A stretch of 63,626 nt of DNA, from positions 1 through 63,626 of the forward strand of contig JAFROD010000023.1 in assembly GCA_017429835.1 (NCBI GenBank). The letters run 5' to 3'. The notes under the pieces are model-generated. The model was given only the letters and a program-made list of their open reading frames with translations, searched no databases and had not been told where the DNA came from. Both the position numbers and the translations under genes were made by a program. Source of the stretch: Oscillospiraceae bacterium (GTDB lineage: Bacteria > Bacillota > Clostridia > Oscillospirales > Oscillospiraceae). This document shows positions 17,585 to 27,286 of the stretch, one piece after another. Within the stretch, counting starts at the first letter, position 1; the number at the start of each line of letters is the position of its first letter.

Positions 17585-18145
17585 ATGAAGAAAGAGAACA
17601 GGCTGACGATGGCTAAGGTTGCAAACAAATCCAAAACGACGCTCTATATTATCCTTGCCGCGGTTTTCGGGGTGCTTTTGATCGGCGCCGTCGGCGCTTT
17701 CTTTGCACCGGCGAACAGAAGCGGCTCGCATGATCCCACGCTGCTCGCGGTCGGCGCGTTTTTTGCCGCAGTTTTGGCGTTCTGCATTTTCAAGATCAGA
17801 AAGCTCAACGCGCGGAAACGCGGAATGACACGTTACAGAGACTACATCGCCCGTCTTTCCGACGATCCGGAAAAATCCCTCGTCACGCTTTCCCAAAAGA
17901 CGGGAGTACCGCTCGCGGACATCGAAGCGGATATCGCCATGCTGCTGAAGCTCGGACTCATTCAGAATGCGTACTTGGATCAGGAGAAGAAAACGCTTGT
18001 CTTCCCGAAATACGAGCTTGGCGAAAGAATCCCCGACGCGGTCATGGTCAACGTGAAATGCGAATGCTGCTGCGGAAGCACGGAGATCCCGGCGAATACG
18101 GTCGGAAGCTGCCAATACTGCGGCTCTCCCATTTCGGCAAAATAA
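17585..18145 (+). CDS. Membrane protein with winged-helix-like region and zinc ribbon
   Basis: 186 residues, not recognised as a named family. Two transmembrane segments (about 19-40 and 52-72) are followed by a charged region that reads like a winged helix (about 82-140, with LVTLSQKTGVPLADIEADIAML), and a C-terminal zinc ribbon with CECCC and CQYC at about 159-179. GGAGGAG lies 8 nt before ATG 17585. The divergent XRE gene and shared operators suggest the pair is a self-contained regulatory unit. Function unknown; a membrane-bound sensor or stress protein is only a guess. Confidence 0.75.
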   Translation: MKKENRLTMAKVANKSKTTLYIILAAVFGVLLIGAVGAFFAPANRSGSHDPTLLAVGAFFAAVLAFCIFKIRKLNARKRGMTRYRDYIARLSDDPEKSLVTLSQKTGVPLADIEADIAMLLKLGLIQNAYLDQEKKTLVFPKYELGERIPDAVMVNVKCECCCGSTEIPANTVGSCQYCGSPISAK

Positions 18146-18162
18146 CGACCTCGGCGATAAAC

Positions 18163-18207
18163 CGATACGAAAGGCGCAGGAGTGAATTCTCCTGCGCTTT
18201 TCGTATC
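18163..18207 (+). terminator. Extended terminator hairpin
   Basis: GCGCAGGAG (18174-18182) and CTCCTGCGC (18189-18197) form the core stem, followed by TTTTCG; flanking GATACGAAA and TTCGTATC extend the pairing outward. Confidence 0.8.
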
Positions 18208-18213
18208 TTCCCA

Positions 18214-18242
18214 TTGCGAACGGACGCGCTTTGTGCTATCAT
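18214..18242 (+). promoter_or_regulatory. azlCD promoter
   Basis: TTGCGA (18214-18219), 17-bp spacer, TATCAT (18237-18242), about 30 bp before the azlC start. Confidence 0.6.
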
Positions 18243-18272
18243 TGGAAAAAACGTCGAAAGGAGGAACGGAAG

Positions 18273-18986
18273 ATGCGTGAACAGAATTCGTTTGCGAAGG
18301 GCGTCAGGGACGGATTGCCGATCTGCTTCGGCTATCTGTCGGTCGCCTTCGCGTTCGGCATTTTCGCTCTGTCACACGGGCTGACGGTGGTTGAGTCCGT
18401 GCTGATGTCAATGACGAACGTCACTTCGGCGGGGCAGCTCGCTGCCGTGCCGATCATCGCTACCGGCGGAACGCTGATCGAGCTGGCGGTCTCTCAGCTC
18501 GTCATCAATCTGCGTTATGCGCTGATGTCCGTTTCTCTTTCGCAGAAGCTGGGACCGTCCGTGCGGCTGATCGACCGATTTCTGATCTCTTTCGTCAACA
18601 CGGACGAGGTCTTCGCCGTCGCTTCCTCGCAGAATGGTGCCGTCGGCAGGAAATACATGTACGGACTGATCCTGATGCCGTTTCTCGGCTGGAGTGCAGG
18701 CACGCTGATCGGTGCGGCGGCAGGGGAGTTTTTGCCGGAGATCGTGATCTCCGCCCTCGGCATCGCGATCTACGGCATGTTCATCGCGATCGTTCTGCCG
18801 AAGGCGAAGGGCCACCGTCCGACGGCGGCTTGCGTGGGAATCGCGATCGTTCTGAGCTGCGTCTTCACCTACGTTCCCGTTCTCAAGGAGATCCCAAGAG
18901 GCTTCACCGTCATTCTCTGCGCCGTCGTCGCAGCGGCGGTTATGGCGATCCTTGCGCCGGTGGGGGAGGAGGAAGACCATGCATAG
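18273..18986 (+). CDS. azlC: AzlC-family branched-chain amino acid exporter, large subunit
   Basis: 237 residues with several transmembrane helices. AzlC and AzlD together export branched-chain amino acids or analogues. The N-terminus FAKGVRDGLPICFGYLSVAFAFGI is typical of AzlC, and NTDEVFAVA near residue 110 is conserved. ATG 18273 is preceded by AAAGGAGGAACGGA. The last 8 bp overlap azlD. Substrate specificity cannot be read from the sequence. Confidence 0.92.
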   Translation: MREQNSFAKGVRDGLPICFGYLSVAFAFGIFALSHGLTVVESVLMSMTNVTSAGQLAAVPIIATGGTLIELAVSQLVINLRYALMSVSLSQKLGPSVRLIDRFLISFVNTDEVFAVASSQNGAVGRKYMYGLILMPFLGWSAGTLIGAAAGEFLPEIVISALGIAIYGMFIAIVLPKAKGHRPTAACVGIAIVLSCVFTYVPVLKEIPRGFTVILCAVVAAAVMAILAPVGEEEDHA

Positions 18987-19287
18987 CTTCTTCCTCTATC
19001 TTGCCGTGATGGCAGGCGTGACCTATCTCGTTCGCATGCTGCCGCTGGTGCTGCTCCGCAGAAAGCTCAAAAACCGTTTCCTTCTGTCCTTCCTGTACTA
19101 TATCCCTTACGCCGTTCTGACGGTCATGACGATCCCGGCGATCTTCTATGCCGTCGGGAGCTGGTACGCAGCCGCGGCGGGCTTCGTCGTCGCGGTGCTC
19201 CTGTCCCTGCGCGAACGCAGCCTGGTCGTTGTTGCCGCCTGTTCCTGCCTTGCCGTCTTTGCCGTCGAGCTACTCCAAAAACTGTGA
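18979..19287 (+). CDS. azlD: AzlD-family small subunit
   Basis: 102 residues with about four hydrophobic segments, starting MHSFFLYLAVMAGVTYLVRMLPLVLLRRK, the usual AzlD opening. It overlaps azlC by 8 bp and the two should be made in equal amounts. GGAGGAAGACC precedes the ATG. Confidence 0.9.
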   Translation: MHSFFLYLAVMAGVTYLVRMLPLVLLRRKLKNRFLLSFLYYIPYAVLTVMTIPAIFYAVGSWYAAAAGFVVAVLLSLRERSLVVVAACSCLAVFAVELLQKL

Positions 19288-19308
19288 AGGAAATTGTGTC
19301 GAAAAGTG

Positions 19309-19337
19309 TTGAAATCCAAAAATGCTTGGGTTATAAT
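19309..19337 (+). promoter_or_regulatory. Promoter of the YegP-like gene
   Basis: TTGAAA (19309-19314), 17-bp spacer, TATAAT (19332-19337), with a strong AGGAGG 12 nt before the start codon. Confidence 0.75.
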
Positions 19338-19378
19338 GAAGTCGGGAAACCAAAAAAATAACAGGAGGCATTCATATT

Positions 19379-19747
19379 ATGGGTAAATTTGCTGTTCGCA
19401 ACACTGCTACCGGCATTAAGTTCAATCTGAAGGCCGGCAACGGCGAAATCATCGCGACTTCCGAGGTCTACACCACTGAGGCTGCCTGCAAGAAGGGCAT
19501 CGCAAGCGTCAAGAGAAATGCGCCGATCGCTCCGGTCGAGAATCAGACGGTGGAAGGCTACAAGGTCGAAAAGCACCCGAAGTTTGAGGTCTACAAGGAC
19601 AAGGCGGGCGAATTCCGCTTCCGTCTGAAGGCGACCAACGGTCAGATCATCGCTGTCGGCGAGGGCTACAAGGCGCTGGCTGGCTGCCTCAACGGCATTG
19701 AGTCCGTGAAAAAGAACGCGCCGGAAGCGCCCATCGTGAAGGAGTAA
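19379..19747 (+). CDS. YegP/DUF1508-family protein, two repeats
   Basis: 122 residues made of two copies of the DUF1508 unit: KFNLKAGNGEIIATSEVY...GIASVKRNAP at about 13-47 and RFRLKATNGQIIAVGEGY...GIESVKKNAP at about 80-114. YegP-like proteins are small soluble tandem-repeat proteins of uncertain role. The strong promoter and ribosome binding site suggest high expression. The next small gene starts 3 bp after its stop. Confidence 0.88.
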   Translation: MGKFAVRNTATGIKFNLKAGNGEIIATSEVYTTEAACKKGIASVKRNAPIAPVENQTVEGYKVEKHPKFEVYKDKAGEFRFRLKATNGQIIAVGEGYKALAGCLNGIESVKKNAPEAPIVKE

Positions 19748-19750
19748 TCC

Positions 19751-19969
19751 ATGGACATCAAGGCAAAGATCACCGAGATCGTTGACAAGATCAAGAAGGA
19801 TCCCTCCCTGGCGGAAGAATTCACGAAGAATCCGGAAAAAGCGATCGAAGGCGTCATCGGCGTTGATATTCCCGACGGAGCGCTGGATACCGTCGTAAGC
19901 GGCGTCAAAGCGAAGCTCGCAGGCGACAAGCTCTCCGGTGCGGCAGACGCCCTGAAAAAGCTGTTCTGA
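19751..19969 (+). CDS. Small helical protein, Nif11/leader-like
   Basis: 72 residues, no named family recognised with certainty. The first part (IVDKIKKDPSLAEEFTKNPEKAIEGV) followed by VDIPDGALDTVVSGVKAKL resembles the Nif11-type and NHLP-type leader helices of peptide precursors, but there is no core peptide after it and no modification enzyme in the window. Ribosome binding site GAAGGAG overlaps the end of the YegP-like gene, and a terminator follows, so the two genes form a two-gene operon. Likely an independently acting small protein. Confidence 0.7.
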   Translation: MDIKAKITEIVDKIKKDPSLAEEFTKNPEKAIEGVIGVDIPDGALDTVVSGVKAKLAGDKLSGAADALKKLF

Positions 19970-19980
19970 TTGGAATTAAA

Positions 19981-20011
19981 AAATGCTGCCGTGCAGACGG
20001 CAGCATTTTTT
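19981..20011 (+). terminator. Intrinsic terminator
   Basis: AAATGCTGCCGT (19981-19992) and ACGGCAGCATTT (19997-20008) form a 12-bp stem with a GCAG loop and a T-tract. Confidence 0.9.
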
Positions 20012-20014
20012 GTG

Positions 20015-20043
20015 TTGACATTTAACCGGAAACTTGTTATATA
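20015..20043 (+). promoter_or_regulatory. Promoter of the YitT gene
   Basis: TTGACA (20015-20020), 17-bp spacer, TATATA (20038-20043), starting 4 bp after the preceding terminator. Confidence 0.75.
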
Positions 20044-20074
20044 TGTGTAGGTATTTTTTTATAGGAGGGCAAAA

Positions 20075-20935
20075 ATGAAAGGATGGCGCAACGTACGGGA
20101 TGTTTCCCTTATCATTTTTGCTGCATTGCTTTTAGCGTTCAGCTACCATATCTTTATCTTTCCTAATGAATTCGCGCCGGCGGGACTTCCCGGCTTTGCG
20201 ACGATGCTGCAGTATATGCTCGATTTCAAGGTCGGCTACATGATGTTTATCATCAACGTGCCGCTCGTCATCATCGTCTATCTGACGGTCGGCCATAAAT
20301 ACGCGATCCGCTCGGCAGTTTTCGCTGCCTGTTTTGCCGGTATGCTGCTCGTGCTGGATCACGTCGATCTGTCCCTGTTCATCTATGACACAGGCAACAG
20401 CGCGATTCTCGCGCCGATCGCCGGAGGCGTCGTCAGCGGCTTCTGTTACGGTATCGTCATGCGGCGCAACAGCAGCACCGGAGGCACCGATCTGGTCGCC
20501 GCGCTCGTGCAGCATAAATGGCCGGAATACAACATCCTCTGGATCATCTTTACGATCAACGCTGCGGTCGCGGCTGCTTCCTATTTTGTTTACGGCTTTA
20601 AGATCGAGCCGGTCATTCTCTGCGTGATCTATTGCTTCATCTCCAGCGAGGTCAGCGACATCATTCTCAAGGGTTTCAAGGAAGCGGTCAAGTTCGAGAT
20701 CGTGACCGATCAGCCGGAGGAGATGGCAAAGGCGCTGATGGAGAATCTGCACCACGGCGTGACGGAGCTCCCCGCGATCGGCGGTTATACGCACAGCGAC
20801 AAGACGTTGCTGATCTGCGTGGTCAACAAGCGGCAGATCGTCCGCTTCCAGAAGGTCATCAACAAATTCCCCGGCTCCTTCGCCTACCTTTCCAGCGTCA
20901 AGGAGACCATGGGCAATTTCAAAAGAAGCAGATAA
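20075..20935 (+). CDS. YitT-family membrane protein (DUF2179)
   Basis: 286 residues. About five transmembrane helices (roughly 10-30, 47-70, 76-100, 108-128, 150-175) precede a cytoplasmic DUF2179 domain of some 90 residues (FEIVTDQPEEMAKALMENLHHGVTEL to the end). RNSSTGGTDLVA near residue 131 is characteristic. The role of YitT proteins is not established. AGGAGGGC precedes ATG 20075. A perfect GC-rich hairpin (20952-20980) follows the gene, without a T-tract. Confidence 0.9.
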   Translation: MKGWRNVRDVSLIIFAALLLAFSYHIFIFPNEFAPAGLPGFATMLQYMLDFKVGYMMFIINVPLVIIVYLTVGHKYAIRSAVFAACFAGMLLVLDHVDLSLFIYDTGNSAILAPIAGGVVSGFCYGIVMRRNSSTGGTDLVAALVQHKWPEYNILWIIFTINAAVAAASYFVYGFKIEPVILCVIYCFISSEVSDIILKGFKEAVKFEIVTDQPEEMAKALMENLHHGVTELPAIGGYTHSDKTLLICVVNKRQIVRFQKVINKFPGSFAYLSSVKETMGNFKRSR

Positions 20936-20951
20936 ACTCATACTGACAGAA

Positions 20952-20980
20952 CGCCGCCGGGTCGTTTCGACCCGGCGGCG
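20952..20980. repeat. GC-rich perfect hairpin
   Basis: CGCCGCCGGGTCG (20952-20964) pairs with CGACCCGGCGGCG (20968-20980) around TTT, directly after the YitT gene. There is no T-run, so it may block exonucleases rather than terminate. Confidence 0.7.
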
Positions 20981-21012
20981 CGCTGCGTATTCCGGCACGC
21001 ACTGCCGTGTGC

Positions 21013-21146
21013 GTCATTGCGGGTCTGTGTCAGCGGCCGCGGCAATCCGTGCGTATCGACTTCGGACGCTTCATCGTGATACGATACACCTGCCATGCCT
21101 GCGAGAAACAGATTGCCACGCTTGACTTCGTCAAGCTCGCAATGAC
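21013..21146. repeat. Nested palindromic intergenic repeat (about 134 bp)
   Basis: Bounded by GTCATTGCG (21013-21021) and its inverted copy CGCAATGAC (21138-21146). Inside, GGCAATC near 21041 is matched by inverted GATTGCC near 21110, and a further hairpin (GCTTGACTTCGTCAAGC) sits at the right end. This GTCATTGCG...GGCAATC arrangement resembles dispersed REP/MITE-like elements common in many bacterial genomes. It has no coding potential and lies in the convergent gap between the YitT gene and mgtE. Confidence 0.65.
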
Positions 21147-21178
21147 ACGAAAGAGGGTTCGCTGTGATTCGCGCAGAG

Positions 21179-21213
21179 AAAACCCGACGTTCGCAGGAGG
21201 CGAACGTCGGGTT
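21179..21213 (-). terminator. Terminator of mgtE
   Basis: AACCCGACGTTCGC (21181-21194) pairs perfectly with GCGAACGTCGGGTT (21200-21213). On the minus strand the stem ends in TTTTC after the mgtE stop. Confidence 0.85.
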
Positions 21214-21224
21214 TCTGATATCCT

Positions 21225-22601
21225 CTATAGGCTCAGCAGGGCGGAGGCGACACCGAAGTAGACGAGAAGGGAAAGGGCGTCGACGATCGTCGTGATGAAC
21301 GGACTTGCCATGACCGCCGGGTCGAAGCCGAGCTTCTTTGCCAGCATCGGCAGGCTGCAGCCGATGACCTTCGCGATCAGCACGGTCAGCGCCATCGTGA
21401 CGCAGACGACGAGGGCGACCAGCCAGTTGACGTCGCTGTTGCCGAGAATGAGATGATCGACCAGCATGATCTTGCCGAAGCAGACCACGGAAAGGGACAC
21501 GCCGCAGAGTACCGCGGTGCGGATCTCTTTCCAGATAATGCTGGGCAGGTCGGCAAACTCGACCTCGCCGAGGGACAGTGCGCGGATGATCGTGACGGAG
21601 GACTGCGAGCCGGAATTGCCGCCCGTGTCCATCAGCATCGGGATAAAGGCGGTCAGCACGACCACCTTTGCAAGCGCGTCCTCAAAACCGGTGATGATCA
21701 GACCGGTGAAGGTGGCGGAGACCATCAGGAGCATCAGCCAGGGGATACGGTGGCGGAACAGATCGAAGACCGTCGAACGCAGATACGTCTTGTCCGACGG
21801 CGTCATGCCGCCCATGATCTCGATATCCTCGGTGACCTCGTCCTGCATGACGTCCATTGCGTCGTCGAAGGTGATGATACCGACCATGCGGTTTTCCGCG
21901 TCCACCACGGGCAGAGCGAGGAAGTTGTATTTCGAGAACATCTGCGCGACTTCTTCCTGGTCGGTCATGGTGTTGACCGAGATGACGTTGGTCTCCATGA
22001 TCTCCTCGATCGTGGTCTCGTCGTCCTGCGCCAGAAGCAAGTCCTTTACCGTGACCAGACCGATCAGAGTGCGGTCGCGGGTCACGTAGCAGGTGTAGAT
22101 CGTTTCCTTGTCCACGCCGGTGCGGCGGATGCGAAGAATGGATTCCTCCACCGTCATACTGGGGCGCAGGGAAACGTATTCAGTTGTCATGATCGAGCCG
22201 GCGGAGTTCTCCGGATAGCGCAGGATCTCGTTGATCTCCTTGCGCATTTGGGGATCCGCCTGCGACAGGATACGCCGCACCACGTTGGCGGGCATTTCCT
22301 CGACCAGATCGACCGCATCGTCAACGTACAGCTCGTCCAAAACTTCGCGCAGCTCCACGTCGGAGAAGCCGCGGATCAGCAGCTCCTGCGCTTCGGGCTC
22401 CATTTCAACGAAGGTTTCCGCCGCCAGCTCTTTCGGCAGCAGACGGAACAAAAGCGGAAGCCGCTCCACTTCCAGTTCGTCAAACACGGAGGCGATATCG
22501 GACGGGTTCATCGTGATCAGAATATCGCGGATCGTCGGGTATTTCTTTTCCTCCAAAAGCCGCTCCAGCGTGCTTTCGACGGTGACGCTATGTTCTGCCA
22601 T
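21225..22601 (-). CDS. mgtE: Magnesium transporter MgtE
   Basis: 458 residues. MgtE is a dimeric Mg2+ channel. An N-terminal helical superhelix (about 5-115, with PADIADVF-like FDELEVERLPLLFRLLPKE) is followed by two CBS domains (about 120-245) that sense cytoplasmic Mg2+, a connecting helix, and about five transmembrane helices (270-458) including the pore segment FIPMLMDTGGNSGSQSS. ATG at 22601 is preceded by AGGAGGAT. The about 190-nt leader is structured and carries a small ORF (see 22663), suggesting post-transcriptional control; it does not match the M-box Mg2+ riboswitch. Confidence 0.95.
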   Translation of the reverse strand: MAEHSVTVESTLERLLEEKKYPTIRDILITMNPSDIASVFDELEVERLPLLFRLLPKELAAETFVEMEPEAQELLIRGFSDVELREVLDELYVDDAVDLVEEMPANVVRRILSQADPQMRKEINEILRYPENSAGSIMTTEYVSLRPSMTVEESILRIRRTGVDKETIYTCYVTRDRTLIGLVTVKDLLLAQDDETTIEEIMETNVISVNTMTDQEEVAQMFSKYNFLALPVVDAENRMVGIITFDDAMDVMQDEVTEDIEIMGGMTPSDKTYLRSTVFDLFRHRIPWLMLLMVSATFTGLIITGFEDALAKVVVLTAFIPMLMDTGGNSGSQSSVTIIRALSLGEVEFADLPSIIWKEIRTAVLCGVSLSVVCFGKIMLVDHLILGNSDVNWLVALVVCVTMALTVLIAKVIGCSLPMLAKKLGFDPAVMASPFITTIVDALSLLVYFGVASALLSL

Positions 22602-22662
22602 CGGTTCTATCCTCCTGCATCATGGTTTTTGCACAGATTCGGAAGCCGGCGGCGGCAGACGT

Positions 22663-22752
22663 TTATCGGAACAGGGAACGGCTCTCACGGACGCAGAGCC
22701 CTCCCCGCGGACTTCGGCCTACCGCTGCGCCGTTGGTACTCCCAGCATCCAT
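22663..22752 (-). CDS. Short leader ORF upstream of mgtE (29 codons)
   Basis: ATG at 22752-22750, stop TAA at 22665-22663, preceded by a very strong AAAGGAGGG with a 5-nt gap. The predicted peptide starts MDAGSTNGAAVGRSPRGG. It lies between the mgtE promoter and mgtE, and its ribosome binding site overlaps one arm of a long-range stem, so translating it would refold the leader. Whether the peptide is made is untested. Confidence 0.45.
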   Translation of the reverse strand: MDAGSTNGAAVGRSPRGGLCVRESRSLFR

Positions 22753-22761
22753 GTCGTTCCC
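22674..22761 (-). ncRNA. Candidate structured mgtE leader RNA
   Basis: On the minus-strand transcript, GGGAACG (22761-22755) pairs with CGTTCCC (22680-22674), enclosing two hairpins: one with arms 22725-22722/22710-22707 and one with arms 22699-22695/22685-22681. The outer stem uses part of the leader ORF ribosome binding site. It resembles a multi-branch cis-regulatory RNA, but I do not recognise a known class; it could also be chance pairing. Confidence 0.4.
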
Positions 22762-22800
22762 TCCTTTAAAGTCAATTTCGGTGTAAAGCCTTACCAGTTT

Positions 22801-22829
22801 ATGATATTCTAAAATGATAAAAAAGTCAA
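22801..22829 (-). promoter_or_regulatory. mgtE promoter
   Basis: On the minus strand TTGACT (22829-22824), 17-bp spacer, TATCAT (22806-22801), giving a leader of about 190 nt before mgtE. From 22830 to 22972 the divergent region is AT-rich with no other feature that I can support. Confidence 0.7.
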
Positions 22830-22972
22830 GCGCGGAAGACGGAAAAGTGTGATGCGACCGCGCAAATTCACCACATTTTTCAATGAAATGGGCGTACAAT
22901 ACAACCAAACACCGCTAAAATGACATTCTAAAAGGAAAACACAACATTTCTATCAGTTTTCCAATCAAACTG

Positions 22973-23000
22973 TTGCAATTTTTGTGCAAAGTGGTATAAT
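22973..23000 (+). promoter_or_regulatory. Promoter of the glycogen operon
   Basis: TTGCAA (22973-22978), 16-bp spacer, TATAAT (22995-23000), about 40 bp before the glgB start. Confidence 0.7.
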
Positions 23001-23047
23001 ACATAATAAAGAAATATGCTCCCGAAATATGACCAAAGGAGGCAGAG

Positions 23048-24952
23048 ATGGAACAGAATCTACTCAATGCGGTGAAGCGCTTTTCCGACGGCGACGAGCT
23101 GCACGCCTACGCCTTTCTCGGCTGCCACAAGGCGCAGCAGGACGGCAAAGACGGCTACGTGTTCCGGGTCTGGGCACCCAATGCGCACGGCGTCAGCGTA
23201 ACGGGCGACTGGAACTTCTGGAACGAAGAGGACATGCCGATGACCTGGGTGAAGAACGGAGTATGGGAGGCCTTTTCCCCGTTTGCACAGGAGGGACAGG
23301 CCTATAAATTCTGCATTCGCAGACCGGACGGCAGCCGCGTGTACAAATCCGATCCCTACGGCTTCCGCATGATGGATCGGCCCGATACCTCCAGCCGCGT
23401 CTGCACGCTGGAGGGCTATGCGTGGGGCGACGCCGCCTATCGCAGACAGCAGGGCAAAAAGAAGCTCCTTGACAGTCCGATGAATATTTACGAGATGCAT
23501 TTCGGCTCGTGGAAACGCAAGGAGGACGGAAGCTGCTTCAATTACGAAGAGCTTGCCGACGAGCTGATCCCGTATCTTAAGGATATGGGCTACACGCACA
23601 TCGAACTGATGCCGCTGTCCGAATACCCCTACGATCCTTCGTGGGGCTATCAGGTGACCGGCTACTACGCGCCGACGGCCCGCTACGGCGCGCCGCAGCA
23701 GTTCATGAGATTTGTAGACCGCTGCCATCAGGCGGGGATCGGCGTGCTGCTCGACTGGGTGCCGGCGCATTTCCCGAAGGACGAAAACGGACTCTACGAA
23801 TTTGACGGCACCTGCTGCTACGAGCTGTCCGATCCCATGATGAACGAGCATCCGGACTGGACGACGCGCATCTTCGATTTCGGCAAGGGCGAGGTGCAGT
23901 CCTTCCTGATCTCCAACGCGGTCTACTGGCTGGAGATGTACCACGTCGACGGCCTGCGCGTAGACGCGGTCGCTGCGATGCTGTATCTTGACTACGGCAG
24001 GAGAGAGTACCATCCCAACCGCTACGGCGGCAAGGAGAACCTGGAGGCGATCGCCTTCCTGCGCAAGCTCAACCGCGCGGTCTTCTCCGTCCGCCGCAAC
24101 GCCATCACCGCCGCGGAGGAATCCACCGCCTTCCCGATGGTGACGAAACCCGACTACGACGGCGGTCTCGGCTTCCTGTTCAAGTGGAACATGGGCTGGA
24201 TGAACGACATGCTCCGGTATATGTCGCTCGACCCGCTGTTCCGTAAGGGAAGTCACAACAATCTGACCTTCTCGATGACATACGCGTATTCGGAGAATTT
24301 CATCTTGCCTTTGTCGCATGATGAGGTGGTGCACGGCAAGTGCTCCCTCATCAACAAGATGCCGGGCAGCTACGATGAGAAATTCAACAATCTGCGCACT
24401 TTCTACGGTTACATGATCGGCCATCCCGGCAAGAAACTGAGCTTTATGGGCAACGAATTCGCTCAGTTTATCGAATGGAAATACGATCAGGGGTTGGACT
24501 GGCTGCTGCTCGGCTACGAACGGCACGCCCAGATGCGCGAATACGTGCGCGACCTGAACCATTTTTATCTGGATCACAGCAGCCTGTGGAACAACGATTC
24601 CGACTGGAACGGCTTTAAGTGGATCTCTGCGGACGACCGCGACAACAGCGTGGTTGCGTTCCGCCGCATCGACCGCCGCGGCAGAGAGCTGATCTGCGTC
24701 TGCAATTTCTGTCCGGTCAAGCGCGAGCATTACCGCCTCGGTCTTCCGAAGGCGGGAGAGTACGTCCCGGTCTTCAACAGTGACGACGTCAAATACGGCG
24801 GCACGGGAACGGAGCTTCCCAACGTCGCCGCGGAAAAGATCCCCATGCACGGTCTGCCGTTCTCCGGCGAGTTTACGCTCGCCCCGATGTCGGCGACCTA
24901 CTATCAACGCAGACCCGCGACGAAAAAAACTACAACAGACAAGGAGAGATGA
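23048..24952 (+). CDS. glgB: 1,4-alpha-glucan branching enzyme GlgB
   Basis: 634 residues. GlgB cuts alpha-1,4 chains and re-attaches them as alpha-1,6 branches during glycogen synthesis. An N-terminal CBM48-like domain (about 20-110, [20 protein letters not shown]) precedes the GH13 barrel: [28 protein letters not shown] with the nucleophile Asp, AAEEST with the acid/base Glu, and [15 protein letters not shown] 23048 follows AAAGGAGGCAGAG. First gene of the operon; its stop overlaps an upstream ATG of glgC. Confidence 0.96.
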   Translation: MEQNLLNAVKRFSDGDELHAYAFLGCHKAQQDGKDGYVFRVWAPNAHGVSVTGDWNFWNEEDMPMTWVKNGVWEAFSPFAQEGQAYKFCIRRPDGSRVYKSDPYGFRMMDRPDTSSRVCTLEGYAWGDAAYRRQQGKKKLLDSPMNIYEMHFGSWKRKEDGSCFNYEELADELIPYLKDMGYTHIELMPLSEYPYDPSWGYQVTGYYAPTARYGAPQQFMRFVDRCHQAGIGVLLDWVPAHFPKDENGLYEFDGTCCYELSDPMMNEHPDWTTRIFDFGKGEVQSFLISNAVYWLEMYHVDGLRVDAVAAMLYLDYGRREYHPNRYGGKENLEAIAFLRKLNRAVFSVRRNAITAAEESTAFPMVTKPDYDGGLGFLFKWNMGWMNDMLRYMSLDPLFRKGSHNNLTFSMTYAYSENFILPLSHDEVVHGKCSLINKMPGSYDEKFNNLRTFYGYMIGHPGKKLSFMGNEFAQFIEWKYDQGLDWLLLGYERHAQMREYVRDLNHFYLDHSSLWNNDSDWNGFKWISADDRDNSVVAFRRIDRRGRELICVCNFCPVKREHYRLGLPKAGEYVPVFNSDDVKYGGTGTELPNVAAEKIPMHGLPFSGEFTLAPMSATYYQRRPATKKTTTDKER

Positions 24953-24954
24953 GC

Positions 24955-26142
<1,188 letters not shown>

Positions 26143-26167
26143 AATAAGGAAAGGGAGGGTTCACATC

Positions 26168-27286
26168 ATGAGTACAATGGGTATCATCTTTGCGAATATC
26201 TATGACAGCTCCCTCGGGGAACTGACCAACAAGCGCACCATGGCGTCTCTGCCTTACGGCGGTCGCTACCGTCAGATCGACTTTTCCCTGTCCAATATGA
26301 CCAACTCCGGCATCCGTCATATCGGCGTCATCACCAAGTACAACTATCAATCCCTGATGAACCACATCGGCTCCGGTCAGGAGTGGGATCTGGAGCTGGA
26401 AGAGGGCGGCCTTGAATTCCTGTCCCCGTACGCGACGGATCATAACGCGAGTTACCGCGGCAAGCTGGAAGCACTGAGCTCCGCCATGAGCTTCCTCACG
26501 TACGCCAAAGAGGAGTACGTCATCCTCGTAGACAGCGGCGTGCTGTGCGCGATTGATTTCAATGAGCTGATCGAGAACCACATCGCCTCCGGCGCGGACG
26601 TGACGGTCTGCGTCAAGAAGGGCATCGCAAACGGCGAGAAGCTCCTGGATATGGCGGTCAAGGTCGACAAGAAGAACGTGATTACGGACCTCGCCGTGGA
26701 CTACGCCGCGGACGAGAGCTACCTGGCGTCGATGGGCATTTTCGTCATGCGCCGCGACCGCCTGATCCGCGAGGTGACGGAGGCCGTCGCGCACAACCGC
26801 TTCCGCTTCGAGCGCGATATGGTGCTGCACGGCTATACCAACGGCAGCCTGACGATCAACGCCTATTCGTTCCAGGGCGTCGCGCTGTTCAATGAAAGCA
26901 CGGCGGAATTCTTCCACAACAATCTGGCGCTGCTGGATCGGAGCGTCCGCGATGGCATCTTCCGCCGCCCGGGCAGAACGATCTACACCAAGGTCCGTAA
27001 CGAGATCCCGTCTTACTACGGCGAAAGCTCCGAGATCGACGACTGCATGGTCGCTGACGGCTGTGTGCTCGAGGGAACGGCGATACATTCGATCCTGTTC
27101 CGCGGCGTGAAGCTCGGCAAAAACGCGGTCGTGAAGGACAGCATTATCATGTCCGACGCGGCCATCGGCGAAGGCGCGGAGCTGGAATACGTCATCTTGG
27201 ACAAGGACGTCGTAGTCGGCGCAGGCAAGAAACTCTGCGGCACCTATGAGCACCCGCTCATTCTCAAAAGAGGAGAAATCGTATGA
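26168..27286 (+). CDS. glgD: Glucose-1-phosphate adenylyltransferase regulatory subunit GlgD
   Basis: 372 residues. A GlgC paralogue that begins MSTMGIIFANIYDSSLGEL and lacks the glycine-rich GGxGxRL pyrophosphorylase loop, which explains its assignment as the regulatory partner in the GlgC-GlgD enzyme of Firmicutes. PYGGRYRQIDFSLSNM and a C-terminal beta-helix are kept. ATG 26168 follows AAAGGGAGGG. The stop overlaps the glgA start (ATGA). Confidence 0.94.
   Translation: MSTMGIIFANIYDSSLGELTNKRTMASLPYGGRYRQIDFSLSNMTNSGIRHIGVITKYNYQSLMNHIGSGQEWDLELEEGGLEFLSPYATDHNASYRGKLEALSSAMSFLTYAKEEYVILVDSGVLCAIDFNELIENHIASGADVTVCVKKGIANGEKLLDMAVKVDKKNVITDLAVDYAADESYLASMGIFVMRRDRLIREVTEAVAHNRFRFERDMVLHGYTNGSLTINAYSFQGVALFNESTAEFFHNNLALLDRSVRDGIFRRPGRTIYTKVRNEIPSYYGESSEIDDCMVADGCVLEGTAIHSILFRGVKLGKNAVVKDSIIMSDAAIGEGAELEYVILDKDVVVGAGKKLCGTYEHPLILKRGEIV

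Noticed and set aside
19751..19969. Ribosomal peptide precursor with leader
   Set aside because: Leader-like helices are present but there is no core region rich in Cys, Ser or Thr, no double-glycine site and no modification enzyme nearby.
22663..22800. M-box (ykoK) Mg2+ riboswitch upstream of mgtE
   Set aside because: I looked for its conserved core sequences and did not find them; the leader is reported as an unclassified structure instead.
24949..24954. ATG 24949 as glgC start
   Set aside because: Only 2 nt separate it from AAGGAG, whereas ATG 24955 has an 8-nt spacing.
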